Source: Pullichristensenella sp002068815 (GTDB lineage: Bacteria > Bacillota > Clostridia > Christensenellales > Aristaeellaceae). From it: a stretch of DNA of 64,000 bases. Position numbers and translations under genes: made by a program. Of the stretch, positions 17,069 through 25,489 are shown one piece after another. The notes under the pieces were generated by a model. It had not been told where the DNA came from and did no database searches. It was given only the letters and a program-made list of their open reading frames with translations. Position 1 is the first letter of the stretch, and each line of letters opens with the position of its first letter. The stretch is taken from assembly GCA_040772885.1 (NCBI GenBank), contig JAXGXF010000007.1:120520-184519 (forward strand), given 5' to 3'.

Positions 17069-18067
17069 TCAGCGGGTGGCGTACGAGAAGTTCAGGAAGT
17101 TGTCGACGTTGCTCTGGTTGATGATCAAGGAGCCGGTGTCGATGAACGAGGGGGCGATCACGAGGCCGGCGAGCGCGTCGTCGTTCGAGAACGCGTTCTT
17201 CGCGCCGTGGTTGAAGTCGTAGCAGAGCTTGACGCCGTAGTAGACCTCGGTATACTGCTTGCCGGCGACGGTCGCGTAGATGTCGCCGCTCTTGACGAAC
17301 TCGAGCGTCGCGGAGTCGCGGTCGATCGAGATGACCTTCACGTCCCCGGACAGCCCGGCCTCCTTGATGGCCGTGACCGCGCCGATCGCGGAGGTCGACT
17401 GGCCGCCGATGACGACGGTGACACCCGCGTTCGCCAGCAGCGCGGCGCCGACCTTCTGCGCGGCGACGGCGGCGTCGGAGTTGTCGTCGACCTCGGCCAC
17501 GATCTTCATCTCGGGCCAGTTTTCGACCTCGGCGCGTATGCCGGCCATCACGTCCGCGACGGCGTTCGAGCCCGCGGACAGCGCGTTCGAGACGATCACG
17601 TTGCCCTTGCCCCCGGCGGCCTCGGCGGCCTGCTGCATCATGACCCGCCCGTACTGCACGTAGTCGGTGCCGAGGAAGCTCAGCCGCGCGGAGCCGTCGA
17701 CGCCGTCGACCGTCTGGTAGCAGACCGGGATGCCCTTTTCCTTCGCCTCGACGACGTACGGCTCATACGCGTCCGCGAAGTTCGCCTGCATGACGATGCC
17801 GGCGCAGTTCGGGTCGTTCAGCGCGGTTCCGATGACGGCGCACATCGCGTCGACGTCCAGCCCGTCGTCGCCGACGAACTTCGCCGTCACGCCGAGCTCT
17901 TTGCACGCGTCCTCGAGGCCGGCGCGGTGCGCGAGCCAGTACTCGAGGTTGGCCAGCGGCGCGATGTAGTAGTAGGTCTCGGCGCTGACGGGCTCCTCGG
18001 CGATCGCCGCGGCGAACCCCGTCAGCACAAACAGCAGGGCCAGGCAGAGTGCGAGCATTTTCTTCAT
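17069..18067 (-). CDS. Importer 1: sugar-binding lipoprotein/periplasmic protein
   Basis: 332 residues with a signal peptide (MKKMLALCLALLFVLTGFAAA) and no lipobox cysteine visible. The mature part is the type I periplasmic-binding fold of RbsB/xylose-binding proteins, with AGIVMQANFADAYEP, GIPVCYQTVDG and VISIDRDSATLEFVKSGD strands. It presents the solute to the permease. The ATG at 18067 is preferred over the GTG six codons upstream because it gives the standard signal peptide. The M20 hydrolase gene just upstream hints that the ligand could carry an amide. Confidence 0.9.
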   Translation of the reverse strand: MKKMLALCLALLFVLTGFAAAIAEEPVSAETYYYIAPLANLEYWLAHRAGLEDACKELGVTAKFVGDDGLDVDAMCAVIGTALNDPNCAGIVMQANFADAYEPYVVEAKEKGIPVCYQTVDGVDGSARLSFLGTDYVQYGRVMMQQAAEAAGGKGNVIVSNALSAGSNAVADVMAGIRAEVENWPEMKIVAEVDDNSDAAVAAQKVGAALLANAGVTVVIGGQSTSAIGAVTAIKEAGLSGDVKVISIDRDSATLEFVKSGDIYATVAGKQYTEVYYGVKLCYDFNHGAKNAFSNDDALAGLVIAPSFIDTGSLIINQSNVDNFLNFSYATR

Positions 18068-18081
18068 GATTTCATACCCCT

Positions 18082-19389
18082 TCACAGCTTATTTTCACAC
18101 GTCTCCGTGCGAGAGCCCTCCTCGACGCCGCACCAGCGCAGCAAAAACAGCGCCAGCGCCTTCGCGTGGTTCAAAAGCGCGTCCGCCTCGACGTACTCGT
18201 CGGGCTGGTGCGCGCCGCCGGGCAGCGCGAAGTCCCGGAACACGCCCCAGGTGACGCTCACCGGCGAGCCGAACTTGTAGTAGAGGAAGTAGTCGGACAG
18301 ACACGCCCCCGCCGCCACGACCTCGCGACCCTCGACCTCGGAGGCGCATTGGAGCAGCAGCCGGATCGACGGGTCGTTTTCGTCGGCGCGGATGTAGTCG
18401 AAGCAGCGGCTCCGCGGATAAAAGGAGACGTCGAGCCCCATGCCGCCGAGCTCCGCGCGCAAACTGTCTTCCATTTGCTTGAGCTCCGCCTCGATCGCGG
18501 CGCGCTCGGACACCGTGTAGAACACGAAGTCCAGAAAGCCGCGGGACAGGTCGACGCCCTCGCTGCCGCACCGGAAAGACAGTATGCGCGTGATCGTGTT
18601 GGCCTTGCGAAATTCCGCGTAGAACGGGTGCGCGTTGAGCTCCGCGTCGCGCCGGCGGCCGAACCTCTCCACCTCCCGCTTCGCGGCCCACAGCCCCTCG
18701 AGCACCGGCGCGGCCGTGTCCTTCGGCGCGCGCGCATGTACCTCGATGCGAAGCACCTGCCCGCCCACGGCGCAGGTCCAGACCTCTCGGCCGCCGTTGC
18801 CGCCGTCGAGGTTTATGTACATGTCGCAGGGGTACTTGACGCAGGAGGCGATGCTGCCGTTGCCGCCGCCGTATTCCTCGTCGCAGTAGGCCGAGAGCAC
18901 GACGTTTTGCTTGAGCCGAATTCCCAGCCTCCGAAACGCCCGCAGCAGGAACGCGCCCGCGGCGATGCCGCACTTGTCGTCGCCGCTGCCGCGGCCGTAG
19001 ATGCGCCCGCCGGCGACCTCGCCGAGCGGGTTGCGCGTCCAGGCGGACGGGTCGCCGACGGGCATCGTGTCCGTGTGCGCGGCGAGCATCACGCTCCTCG
19101 CGCCCTCGCTTCCGCGGAGCACGCCGCCGACGTTCGGCCTCTTGTCGGTTCCGCGGCCGGGCAGGAATTCCGGGTGATCGCGGACATAGTCGTCCGGGAA
19201 ATAGAGCTCGGTCTCGAGCCCCAGCTCGAGGTACATGCCGCGCACGGCCTCGGCGCAGGCGAGCTCGTCGCCCTGCGCGCGCCGGTTCTCCGACGGCACG
19301 GCCAGAAGGCGCAGAAGCATCCCGAACAGCTCGTCCCGGTGATCGTCGATGTATTGAAGCACGCCGCGCTCCCGCTCGTTTTGCTCCAT
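18082..19389 (-). CDS. M20-family metallo-amidohydrolase (deacylase/dipeptidase-like)
   Basis: 435 residues. The family's metal ligands and catalytic groups are recognisable: HTDTMPVGD (His and base-associated Asp), GRGSGDDKCG (bridging Asp), DEEYGGGNGS (catalytic Glu pair) and a final HQPDEYV histidine. The insertion between them is the dimerisation lid. M20 enzymes cut amide bonds in dipeptides, N-acyl amino acids or succinyl-diaminopimelate. No signal peptide, so it acts in the cytoplasm on something imported, 14 bases ahead of the binding-protein gene. Substrate unknown; an N-acyl amino sugar or glycated amino acid would fit the NagB-like gene of the same operon. Confidence 0.88.
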   Translation of the reverse strand: MEQNERERGVLQYIDDHRDELFGMLLRLLAVPSENRRAQGDELACAEAVRGMYLELGLETELYFPDDYVRDHPEFLPGRGTDKRPNVGGVLRGSEGARSVMLAAHTDTMPVGDPSAWTRNPLGEVAGGRIYGRGSGDDKCGIAAGAFLLRAFRRLGIRLKQNVVLSAYCDEEYGGGNGSIASCVKYPCDMYINLDGGNGGREVWTCAVGGQVLRIEVHARAPKDTAAPVLEGLWAAKREVERFGRRRDAELNAHPFYAEFRKANTITRILSFRCGSEGVDLSRGFLDFVFYTVSERAAIEAELKQMEDSLRAELGGMGLDVSFYPRSRCFDYIRADENDPSIRLLLQCASEVEGREVVAAGACLSDYFLYYKFGSPVSVTWGVFRDFALPGGAHQPDEYVEADALLNHAKALALFLLRWCGVEEGSRTETCENKL

Positions 19390-19467
19390 GTCCGCGCCTC
19401 CGTTATAAGATCATCATACCAATTTCGGCAAACCGGGGGCGTCCCCTTGTCGTTTACTGTCGTTTTG

Positions 19468-20151
19468 TCAGCGGAGGAAGTCCTCGGACTTGATCGTGTG
19501 CGCAACCATCGCGCGCTCGGCCTCGGAGGCGTCGCCGTCGCGGATCGCCTCGAAGATGCGCCGGTGCTCGTCGTACACGTCCTCCAGCGCCGCGTAGGTC
19601 TTGCCCACGCGCTTCGCGCACGCCGCGCTGATCGTCTCCAGGTTGATCACCGCCGCCTTCAGGATTTCGTTTCTCGAGGCCATCGCCACGTGTATGTGAA
19701 ACTGCGCGTCCGCCTCCCGCAGCGCCGCGAGGCTCTTCTTGTCCGTCGCGCCCTGCAATCCCCGCATCCTTTCGAGGATCTCCGCGAGTACCTCCAGGTT
19801 CTCCTTCGTGCGGTTCATCGCCGCCAGACGGCTCGTGCCCGCCTCGATGTACAGGCGCGCGTCGTAGATCGTGTTGATGTCGAAGTCCCCGAAGTCGATC
19901 AGGCTGAACATCGGCTTCATGAAGCTACCCAGATTGACGCCCTTTACGAACGTGCCCCGCCCCTGCTCGATCGAGATCACGTCCATCATCTGCAGCTTCT
20001 TCAGGCTCTCCCGCACCGTCACGCGGCTGACGTCGTAGCTCCTGCAGAGCTCGGCCTCCGCCGGCAGCCGGTCGCCCGCCGCGTAGACGCGGTTTACGAC
20101 CTTCGAGAATATGTCGTCGACGATCGCGTCGCACTTGGATTTGAACTGCAT
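19468..20151 (-). CDS. GntR-family regulator, FadR/FCD type
   Basis: 227 residues. The N-terminal winged helix (about 5-70) contains RLPAEAELCRSYDVSRVTVRESLKKLQ and ends in the wing GRGTFVKG. The C-terminal all-helical FCD domain has the metal/effector-binding aspartate and histidine pattern (DARLYIEAG, DAQFHIHVA). FCD regulators usually sense sugar acids or other carboxylates. It is transcribed ahead of the M20-importer 1 operon and most likely controls it and itself. Start 20151 is set by GGCAGGTG. Confidence 0.92.
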   Translation of the reverse strand: MQFKSKCDAIVDDIFSKVVNRVYAAGDRLPAEAELCRSYDVSRVTVRESLKKLQMMDVISIEQGRGTFVKGVNLGSFMKPMFSLIDFGDFDINTIYDARLYIEAGTSRLAAMNRTKENLEVLAEILERMRGLQGATDKKSLAALREADAQFHIHVAMASRNEILKAAVINLETISAACAKRVGKTYAALEDVYDEHRRIFEAIRDGDASEAERAMVAHTIKSEDFLR

Positions 20152-20196
20152 GAGCGCACCTGCCTTGCCGCAACCGGGGCCTTGATTTACGTTAAG

Positions 20197-20226
20197 AGTA
20201 TATTGCGCCGCCCCGCACCCTGTCAA
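20197..20226 (-). promoter_or_regulatory. Sigma-A promoter of the GntR gene
   Basis: Minus-strand TTGACA (20221-20226, perfect -35) and TATACT (20197-20202) with an 18-base spacer. Confidence 0.8.
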
Positions 20227-20237
20227 GGGGATACGGC

Positions 20238-20271
20238 AAACTGTAACAGTTTATTCATAATATCATATGAT
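20238..20271. promoter_or_regulatory. Palindromes upstream of the GntR promoter, candidate operators
   Basis: AAACTG-TAA-CAGTTT (20238-20252) is a perfect palindrome with a three-base centre, and ATCATATGAT (20262-20271) is a second perfect palindrome 24 bases away by centres. They lie 12 bases beyond the -35 element. Confidence 0.45.
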
Positions 20272-20313
20272 GAGTATACGCCTGCCGCCGCAGCGACTCG
20301 CCCGCCCCCGGAT

Positions 20314-20760
20314 TCAGAGCTCCCTCTTGAGATAGATCATATCGACCAGCTGCTTTCCGTCCTCGACGATCGGCCGGTCGTAGTTGTCGACGAAGAAGTT
20401 CTTGACGGTGTGCGAGTGGACGAACCCGCAGCGGCCGTAAAACCCGAGCGTCAGCGGGCTGTCGCCGGTTCCGACGTAGAGGGTCCTTCCGGATTCGCGA
20501 TGTTGCCGGACGATGTGCTCGATCAGCGCCTTCCCGTACCCCATCCGCTGGTACGCGGGCACGGTCGCGATGTTCTTGATCTCGAAATCGCCGCCCCCCT
20601 CGTCCGTGACGACCGCGATTGCGCGCAGGTCGTCGTCGTACAGCGCGAACATCTCACCCCGGTAAAGGTACTTCTCGATCATGTTCTCCTGCTCGTCCGC
20701 GAGCAGCAGCAGGTCCATGTATCCGCGCTTGTCCCGTTCCTCCACTTGAATGATCCGCAT
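20314..20760 (-). CDS. GNAT-family N-acetyltransferase
   Basis: 148 residues with the acetyl-CoA pyrophosphate loop in the form VPAYQRMGYGKALIEHI and the usual FYGRCGF near the C terminus. GNAT enzymes acetylate an amine on a small molecule or protein. Substrate cannot be told. ATG at 20760 follows GGAGGGAT. It seems to stand alone, between the GntR control region and a divergent M24 gene. Confidence 0.85.
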   Translation of the reverse strand: MRIIQVEERDKRGYMDLLLLADEQENMIEKYLYRGEMFALYDDDLRAIAVVTDEGGGDFEIKNIATVPAYQRMGYGKALIEHIVRQHRESGRTLYVGTGDSPLTLGFYGRCGFVHSHTVKNFFVDNYDRPIVEDGKQLVDMIYLKREL

Positions 20761-20822
20761 GCGATCCCTCCGAACATTCTTTTCCCATCCATTGTAGCGT
20801 CGACGGGGAACGGCGTCAAGGG

Positions 20823-20851
20823 TTGACAAACCCGGTTTGGGTTGCTATGCT
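20823..20851 (+). promoter_or_regulatory. Sigma-A promoter with embedded palindrome for the M24 gene
   Basis: TTGACA (20823-20828), 17-base spacer, TATGCT (20846-20851). A perfect palindrome CAAACC-C-GGTTTG (20827-20839) overlaps the -35 element and spacer, a position for a repressor. Confidence 0.75.
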
Positions 20852-20880
20852 GGAAAAAAAGTGCAAAACGGGAGGGCAAC

Positions 20881-22059
20881 ATGGAGAGACCGCGCATCCC
20901 CGATTCCGAGTTCGTCGAGCGCGCGAAGAGCGCGCAGGCGCTGATGCGCGCGCGGGACGTCGACGCGCTGCTCGCCTTCGGCAACGAGGCCGAGCCGCAG
21001 TTCGCGCGCTACCTGTCGGACTACTGGCCGTCGTTCGAGACCTGCGGAGTGCTCCTCGCGCAGGAGGGCGACCCGGTGCTTCTGATCGGCCCGGAGAGCT
21101 ACGCGTTCGCCGCCGACCGCTCGCGCATCCCGGACATCCGAAGGCTCGCGGCGTTCCGCGAGTCGTCGAATCCCGAGTACCCCGGCGAGAAGCTCGAGAC
21201 CGTCCGGGACGTGCTGGGCGCGCTCGACGGGGGGAGGAGCTACAAACGCTTCGCGATCGCGGGCTACAACCTCATCCCGCACGCGGCGTTCATAGAGATC
21301 GAAGGCGCTTTGAAGGGCTTCGGCGACGTCGAGATCGTGCGCGGCGACGAGCTCTTGATGGAGCTGCGCATGGTCAAGAGCGAGAACGAGATCGCCTGCA
21401 TGCGCCATGCGGGCATGCTGACGGCGAAGGCGTTCGACTACACGCTTGCGCACATCCGCCCCGGCATGACCGAGCTGCAGGTGCGCGGGCTCGCCTCCGC
21501 CGCCATGTACGAGGCCGGCGCGGAGAACGAGGCGTACCCGATGTGGTTCCTGGCCGGCGCGGGCGGGAATCAGGCGATCTCGCGCGCGCGGCACAAGGCC
21601 ATTGAGAAGGACGACTTCGTGATGCTGCAGATCGGCGCGCGCTACGAGGGCTACGCGTCCTCGATCGGGCGGCCGATGTTCTTCGGGAAGCCGGAGAAGT
21701 ACCTCGTCGACGCGGTCAGGGCCGGCTACGAGGCGCACGAGGCGATCTGCGGGCAGCTCTTCGCGGGAAACAGCGCCGGAAACGTCGCGAAGGCGTACTA
21801 CGATTGCATGGACGGGAACGGCCACCGGAACTGGCTCCTGTACGGCCCGTGCCACGCGACGGGGCTGATGGAGGGCGAGCCGCCGTGGATCGAGAGCAAC
21901 TCGGCGTATGCGCTCTGCGAGAACATGACCTACTGCGTCGATATCTTCATGGGGAACAGCGAGACGAAGCGCGGCTTCCGCATCGAGGACAGCGTCCGCG
22001 TCGGAAGGACCGGCGCGGACAGCATGACGAATTACAAAAAAGAGCTGTTCATGCTCTGA
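20881..22059 (+). CDS. M24 (pita-bread) family protein lacking most metal ligands
   Basis: 392 residues in the two-domain layout of Xaa-Pro peptidase and creatinase: a creatinase N-like domain (1-150) and the pita-bread fold (160-380). At the two aspartate ligand positions I read Gln250 and Ser261. The histidine is present (His325 in PCHATG), the first glutamate is Asp354 and the last glutamate is Glu369. A dinuclear metal site therefore looks lost, as in creatinase, which is metal-free. A creatinase-like C-N hydrolase or binding role is more likely than peptidase. Monocistronic with a near-consensus promoter; ATG 20881 follows GGGAGGG. Confidence 0.82.
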   Translation: MERPRIPDSEFVERAKSAQALMRARDVDALLAFGNEAEPQFARYLSDYWPSFETCGVLLAQEGDPVLLIGPESYAFAADRSRIPDIRRLAAFRESSNPEYPGEKLETVRDVLGALDGGRSYKRFAIAGYNLIPHAAFIEIEGALKGFGDVEIVRGDELLMELRMVKSENEIACMRHAGMLTAKAFDYTLAHIRPGMTELQVRGLASAAMYEAGAENEAYPMWFLAGAGGNQAISRARHKAIEKDDFVMLQIGARYEGYASSIGRPMFFGKPEKYLVDAVRAGYEAHEAICGQLFAGNSAGNVAKAYYDCMDGNGHRNWLLYGPCHATGLMEGEPPWIESNSAYALCENMTYCVDIFMGNSETKRGFRIEDSVRVGRTGADSMTNYKKELFML

Positions 22060-22064
22060 AAAAA

Positions 22065-22090
22065 CCGGCCCGGGATTTTTCCCGGGCCGG
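22065..22090 (-). terminator. Terminator of the UlaE-importer 2 operon
   Basis: Perfect ten-base stem CCGGCCCGGG with a six-base loop. On the minus strand it is followed by a run of T (complement of the A-run at 22058-22064), so it terminates the minus-strand operon; on the plus strand it lacks a T-run. Confidence 0.85.
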
Positions 22091-22097
22091 CGGTCCG

Positions 22098-22940
22098 TCA
22101 TTCGGCTTTTTCGAACATCCCGCGGACGAAGCGGTTGACCTCCTGAAGCGAATTGCGCCAATCCTCCGCACCGTCGTGCCAGCACTCGGCGACAAACAGC
22201 CGCACGCCCATCGCGAGCGCCTTCCGGATGCCCGCGGCGAAGTCGACCTTCCCGGTCCCGAAGCGCATGTCGCGGTACTTGCCCTCCTCGGTCTCCTTTA
22301 TGTGCATCGCGAGGAAATGTCCCCGGGCACACTCGAGTTCGTCCTCGACGCGCGTGCCGTAGATGCGGCAGGCGTTCGTCAGGTTGCCGAGGTCGGGGTA
22401 GACGCCGAGGTACGGGCTGTCGATCTCGCGCACGAAGGCCATCGCCTTCGAGACTGTGTCCATGAACGGCGTCTCCATCGTCTCGAAGCCCAGCTGCACC
22501 GCGTGCGCGGCGGCGAAGCGGACGCCCTCGGCGAGGTTTTCCTGAAACCATTTGCGCGTGTCCGCGCCGCCGTCCTCGTAGTAGACGTCGTAGCCCGCGA
22601 GCTGTATCAGGCGTATGCCCAGGTCCTCGGCGAACACCACCGCCTTGCGCAGGATCTCCATCGATTTCTTCCGGACCTCGGGCGACCTGCTCCCGAGCGG
22701 ATACCTTCTATGGCCGCTCAGGCACATCGTCGAGACAGGCACGCCCTCCGCGCGCATCGCCTTCGAAAGCCCGTCGCGCGCGGCCAAGTTCCAGTCGAGC
22801 CGCGCAAGCCGCCCGTCCGTCTCGTCTATGCTGATCTCCAGAAAGTCGAATCCCGCCTCGCGCGCCGCCCGGAACCAAGTCTCCGGGCCGAGGCCCGCGG
22901 GCATCGCCTTCTCGTAGAGCCCCAGCCGGTAGCAATCCAT
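22098..22940 (-). CDS. ulaE: L-ribulose-5-phosphate 3-epimerase (UlaE/SgbU family)
   Basis: 280 residues, a TIM-barrel protein very similar along its length to UlaE/SgbU of enterobacteria: GLYEKAMP start, GFDFLEISIDETDGRLARLDW, MCLSGHRRYPLGSR, IQLAGYDVYYED, VYPDLGNL, HIKET and FGTGKVDF. The enzyme interconverts L-xylulose 5-phosphate and L-ribulose 5-phosphate in L-ascorbate and L-xylulose/L-lyxose catabolism. It is last in the operon of importer 2, and a UlaG-like lactonase is encoded divergently at 29301. ATG follows ATAGGAGGG. Confidence 0.92.
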   Translation of the reverse strand: MDCYRLGLYEKAMPAGLGPETWFRAAREAGFDFLEISIDETDGRLARLDWNLAARDGLSKAMRAEGVPVSTMCLSGHRRYPLGSRSPEVRKKSMEILRKAVVFAEDLGIRLIQLAGYDVYYEDGGADTRKWFQENLAEGVRFAAAHAVQLGFETMETPFMDTVSKAMAFVREIDSPYLGVYPDLGNLTNACRIYGTRVEDELECARGHFLAMHIKETEEGKYRDMRFGTGKVDFAAGIRKALAMGVRLFVAECWHDGAEDWRNSLQEVNRFVRGMFEKAE

Positions 22941-22951
22941 CGGCCGCCCTC

Positions 22952-23986
22952 CTATGCTCCCGCCTTCAGTTGCGATTCGTGCCGGTGCCTCCGGAACATG
23001 CGCCTGAGCGCCGAGCCGCGCTTGAGGCCGCTCATCTTGTGGCTCGAGTACATGTCGACGGCGACCGCGGCGATGATGATCAGGCCCTTGATCAGGTCGT
23101 GGTACACAGACGCGACGCCCAGAAGCTGCAGCCCGTTCGTCAAAATGCCGATCAGAAGCGCGCCGAACATCGCGCCCTGTATCGTGCCCGCGCCGCCGCG
23201 CAGCGATACGCCGCCGACGACGATCGCGGCGAGCACGTCGTTTTCATACCCCTTCGCCTGGCTCGCGGATGCCTGCTGGTTCATGCTCGAGAGCACGAGG
23301 CCGGACAGCGCGCCCATGACGCCGGAGACGATGTAGGCGACGATGATGATCTTGCGGACGTTGATGCCCGAGAGCTTCGCCGCCTCGCGGTTTCCGCCGA
23401 CGCAGTAGAGGTGCCTGCCGTAGACGGTGTGGTTGAGCATGACGTAGGTGAACAAAAAGCACGCGAGCAAAATGTACACCGGTACCGGCACGCCGAGTAT
23501 CCGCGAGCTCCCGACGAGGTTGAACAGCTTCGCGTTCATCACGTTGATCAGCTGGTTGCCGGTCACGGTCTGCACGAGGCCGTAGAGTATCTCCGAGGTC
23601 GCGAGCGTCAGCAAAAACGCGGGGATGTTGAAGCGGCTCAGCACCAGCCCGTGGAACACGCCGGAGAGCAGCCCCACGCCGATGCCCAACAAGACGCCCA
23701 AGAGCGTCCCCCCGGTCGAGAAGCCGTGGCTGACGATCGTCGTGCAGCACACCGCGCCCGCGAGCGCGGCCGAGCCGGAGACGGTGCGGTCGATGCCGGC
23801 GAGCAGCACCGGGAACGTCGCGCCGCAGATCATGATGCCCTGCAGGGAGATCGCGTAGAGGATGTTCCGGAAGTTGCCGATCGTCAGGAATTTCCGGGGC
23901 AAAAGCACCGCGAACACGAGGCAGAGGAGGACGAGTATCACCAGTTGCCTGTTCTTGTACAGGCGCGCAAGCCATTTCTTCTGCAT
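22952..23986 (-). CDS. Importer 2: sugar ABC permease B, RbsC family
   Basis: 344 residues with eight to ten membrane segments and the coupling loop VVGGVSLRGGAGTIQGAMFG. A basic C-terminal tail (RRMFRRHRH) faces the cytoplasm. It is one of two different permeases in this operon, so the channel is probably a heterodimer with the product of 25486. It follows the ATPase gene by four bases. ATG 23986 has an AGGAGG site. Confidence 0.92.
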   Translation of the reverse strand: MQKKWLARLYKNRQLVILVLLCLVFAVLLPRKFLTIGNFRNILYAISLQGIMICGATFPVLLAGIDRTVSGSAALAGAVCCTTIVSHGFSTGGTLLGVLLGIGVGLLSGVFHGLVLSRFNIPAFLLTLATSEILYGLVQTVTGNQLINVMNAKLFNLVGSSRILGVPVPVYILLACFLFTYVMLNHTVYGRHLYCVGGNREAAKLSGINVRKIIIVAYIVSGVMGALSGLVLSSMNQQASASQAKGYENDVLAAIVVGGVSLRGGAGTIQGAMFGALLIGILTNGLQLLGVASVYHDLIKGLIIIAAVAVDMYSSHKMSGLKRGSALRRMFRRHRHESQLKAGA

Positions 23987-23989
23987 GGT

Positions 23990-25489
23990 TCACGCCTCCT
24001 TTCTCTCGGCGCGTATGCCGGAGGCGGCGAGCAAGATGTCCGCCTGCGTCGCGACGCCCTCGTGGAACTCGTGTATGATGCGGCCTTCCTTCATGACGAT
24101 GATGCGGTGCGCGACGCGCAGCACCTCGGCGATGTCGGAGCTGACGAGCAGCACCGCGACGCCCTCTTTCGCGAGCCCCTCGATGAAGTTGTAGATCTCG
24201 TCCTTCGCGCCGATGTCGATGCCGACCGTCGGCTCGTCGACCAGAATCACCTTCAGATCGCGCGTGAGCCACTTCGCGAGCACGGCCTTCTGCTGGTTTC
24301 CGCCGGAGAGGTTGCCGACCGGCACGGCCGGGTTCGCGGGCCTAAGGTCGACGATCTTGACCGCCCTCTGGCCGAGCTCCCTCTCCCTGCGGCGCAGCAC
24401 GAACCCGTGCTTGCTCAAGGTGTCGTAGTTCGTGCTCGCGACGTTCTTTTCGACCGACAGAAGCGGCACGAAGCCCTGCGTGCGGCGGTCCTCCGGGATC
24501 AGCCCGAAGCCCCTGTCGATCACCTTCGCGGTGCTCTTCGGAAGCTTTTTGCCCTCGAACAATATCTCGCCGGAGTCATAGCGGTCGGCGCTGAATATGC
24601 TTCGCAGCACCTCCGTGCGCCCGGAGCCCACGAGCCCCGTCAGCACGACGACCTCGCCGGCCTTCACCTCGAACGAGACGTTCTCGTATTTTCCGAGGCT
24701 CGAGAGGTTTTTGACCTCGAGCACCGTGCGCGCGGAAGAGACGCTCAGGTTCCGAGAGGCGGTCGCGTCGCTCAGCTCCTTGCCGATCATCATGTTGACG
24801 ACCTTGTCCGGCACGATGTCGTCGTGCTCGATCACGCCGACGAGGTGGCCGTCGCGCAGCACCGTGATGCGGTCGGAGAGCGCGAACACCTCCTCGAGCC
24901 GGTGCGAGATGTAGATGATCGACACGCCGCGGTCGCGCAGCTGCGCGATGATCCTGTAGAGCATCTCGCTCTCCTTCGCGCTCAGGGACGCGGTCGGCTC
25001 GTCCATGACGATCAGCCGCGCGTTCGTCGAGAGCGCCTTGAGGATTTCGACCATCTGCTTCTGCGCGACGGACAGCGTCTCGATGATGTCGTCCGGGTTC
25101 AGCGGGAAGTCGAACCGCTCGATGAGCTCCGCGACCTCCTTGCGCATCGCCTTCTTCCGGAGCACGCCGAACTTCTGCTTCTCCTTGCCCAAGAGGATGT
25201 TCTGCGTGACCGACAGCGTCGGGATCAGCGAGAATTCCTGGAAGATGACCGCGATGCCGAGTTTGAACGCGTCGTCGCGCGACTCGATCTCGACCGGTTT
25301 TCCGTCGAAGACGATCTCGCCGCCGTCCTTCGGGTAGACGCCGGTCAGCACCTTGATCAAGGTCGATTTGCCCGCGCCGTTTTCGCCGAGCAGCGCGTGC
25401 ACCTCGCCGCGGCGCACGCTGAAATCGACGCCCTTGAGCGCGTGCACGTGCGAGAATACCTTCTCGATGCCCTTCATCTCGACGATCAT
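23990..25489 (-). CDS. Importer 2: sugar ABC ATPase
   Basis: 499 residues with two nucleotide-binding domains. Walker A GENGAGKST is at residues 35-43, the first signature is LSVAQKQ with Walker B LIVMDEPTASL, and the second domain has LSGGNQQKA and ILVDEPTVGID. The ATG at 25489 overlaps the upstream permease stop by four bases, so translation is coupled. The gene sits between two permease genes, an order also used by some ribose/xylitol-type importers. Confidence 0.93.
   Translation of the reverse strand: MIVEMKGIEKVFSHVHALKGVDFSVRRGEVHALLGENGAGKSTLIKVLTGVYPKDGGEIVFDGKPVEIESRDDAFKLGIAVIFQEFSLIPTLSVTQNILLGKEKQKFGVLRKKAMRKEVAELIERFDFPLNPDDIIETLSVAQKQMVEILKALSTNARLIVMDEPTASLSAKESEMLYRIIAQLRDRGVSIIYISHRLEEVFALSDRITVLRDGHLVGVIEHDDIVPDKVVNMMIGKELSDATASRNLSVSSARTVLEVKNLSSLGKYENVSFEVKAGEVVVLTGLVGSGRTEVLRSIFSADRYDSGEILFEGKKLPKSTAKVIDRGFGLIPEDRRTQGFVPLLSVEKNVASTNYDTLSKHGFVLRRRERELGQRAVKIVDLRPANPAVPVGNLSGGNQQKAVLAKWLTRDLKVILVDEPTVGIDIGAKDEIYNFIEGLAKEGVAVLLVSSDIAEVLRVAHRIIVMKEGRIIHEFHEGVATQADILLAASGIRAERKEA

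Noticed and set aside
18082..19389. Reading the M20 protein as a succinyl-diaminopimelate desuccinylase or PepV
   Set aside because: Motifs support the M20 family only; context (importer, NagB-like protein) does not fit lysine biosynthesis, so no gene symbol is given.
22065..22090. Hairpin as a terminator for the M24 gene on the plus strand
   Set aside because: On the plus strand the stem is preceded by A and not followed by T; only the minus-strand reading has the T-run. It may still stop plus-strand transcripts weakly.
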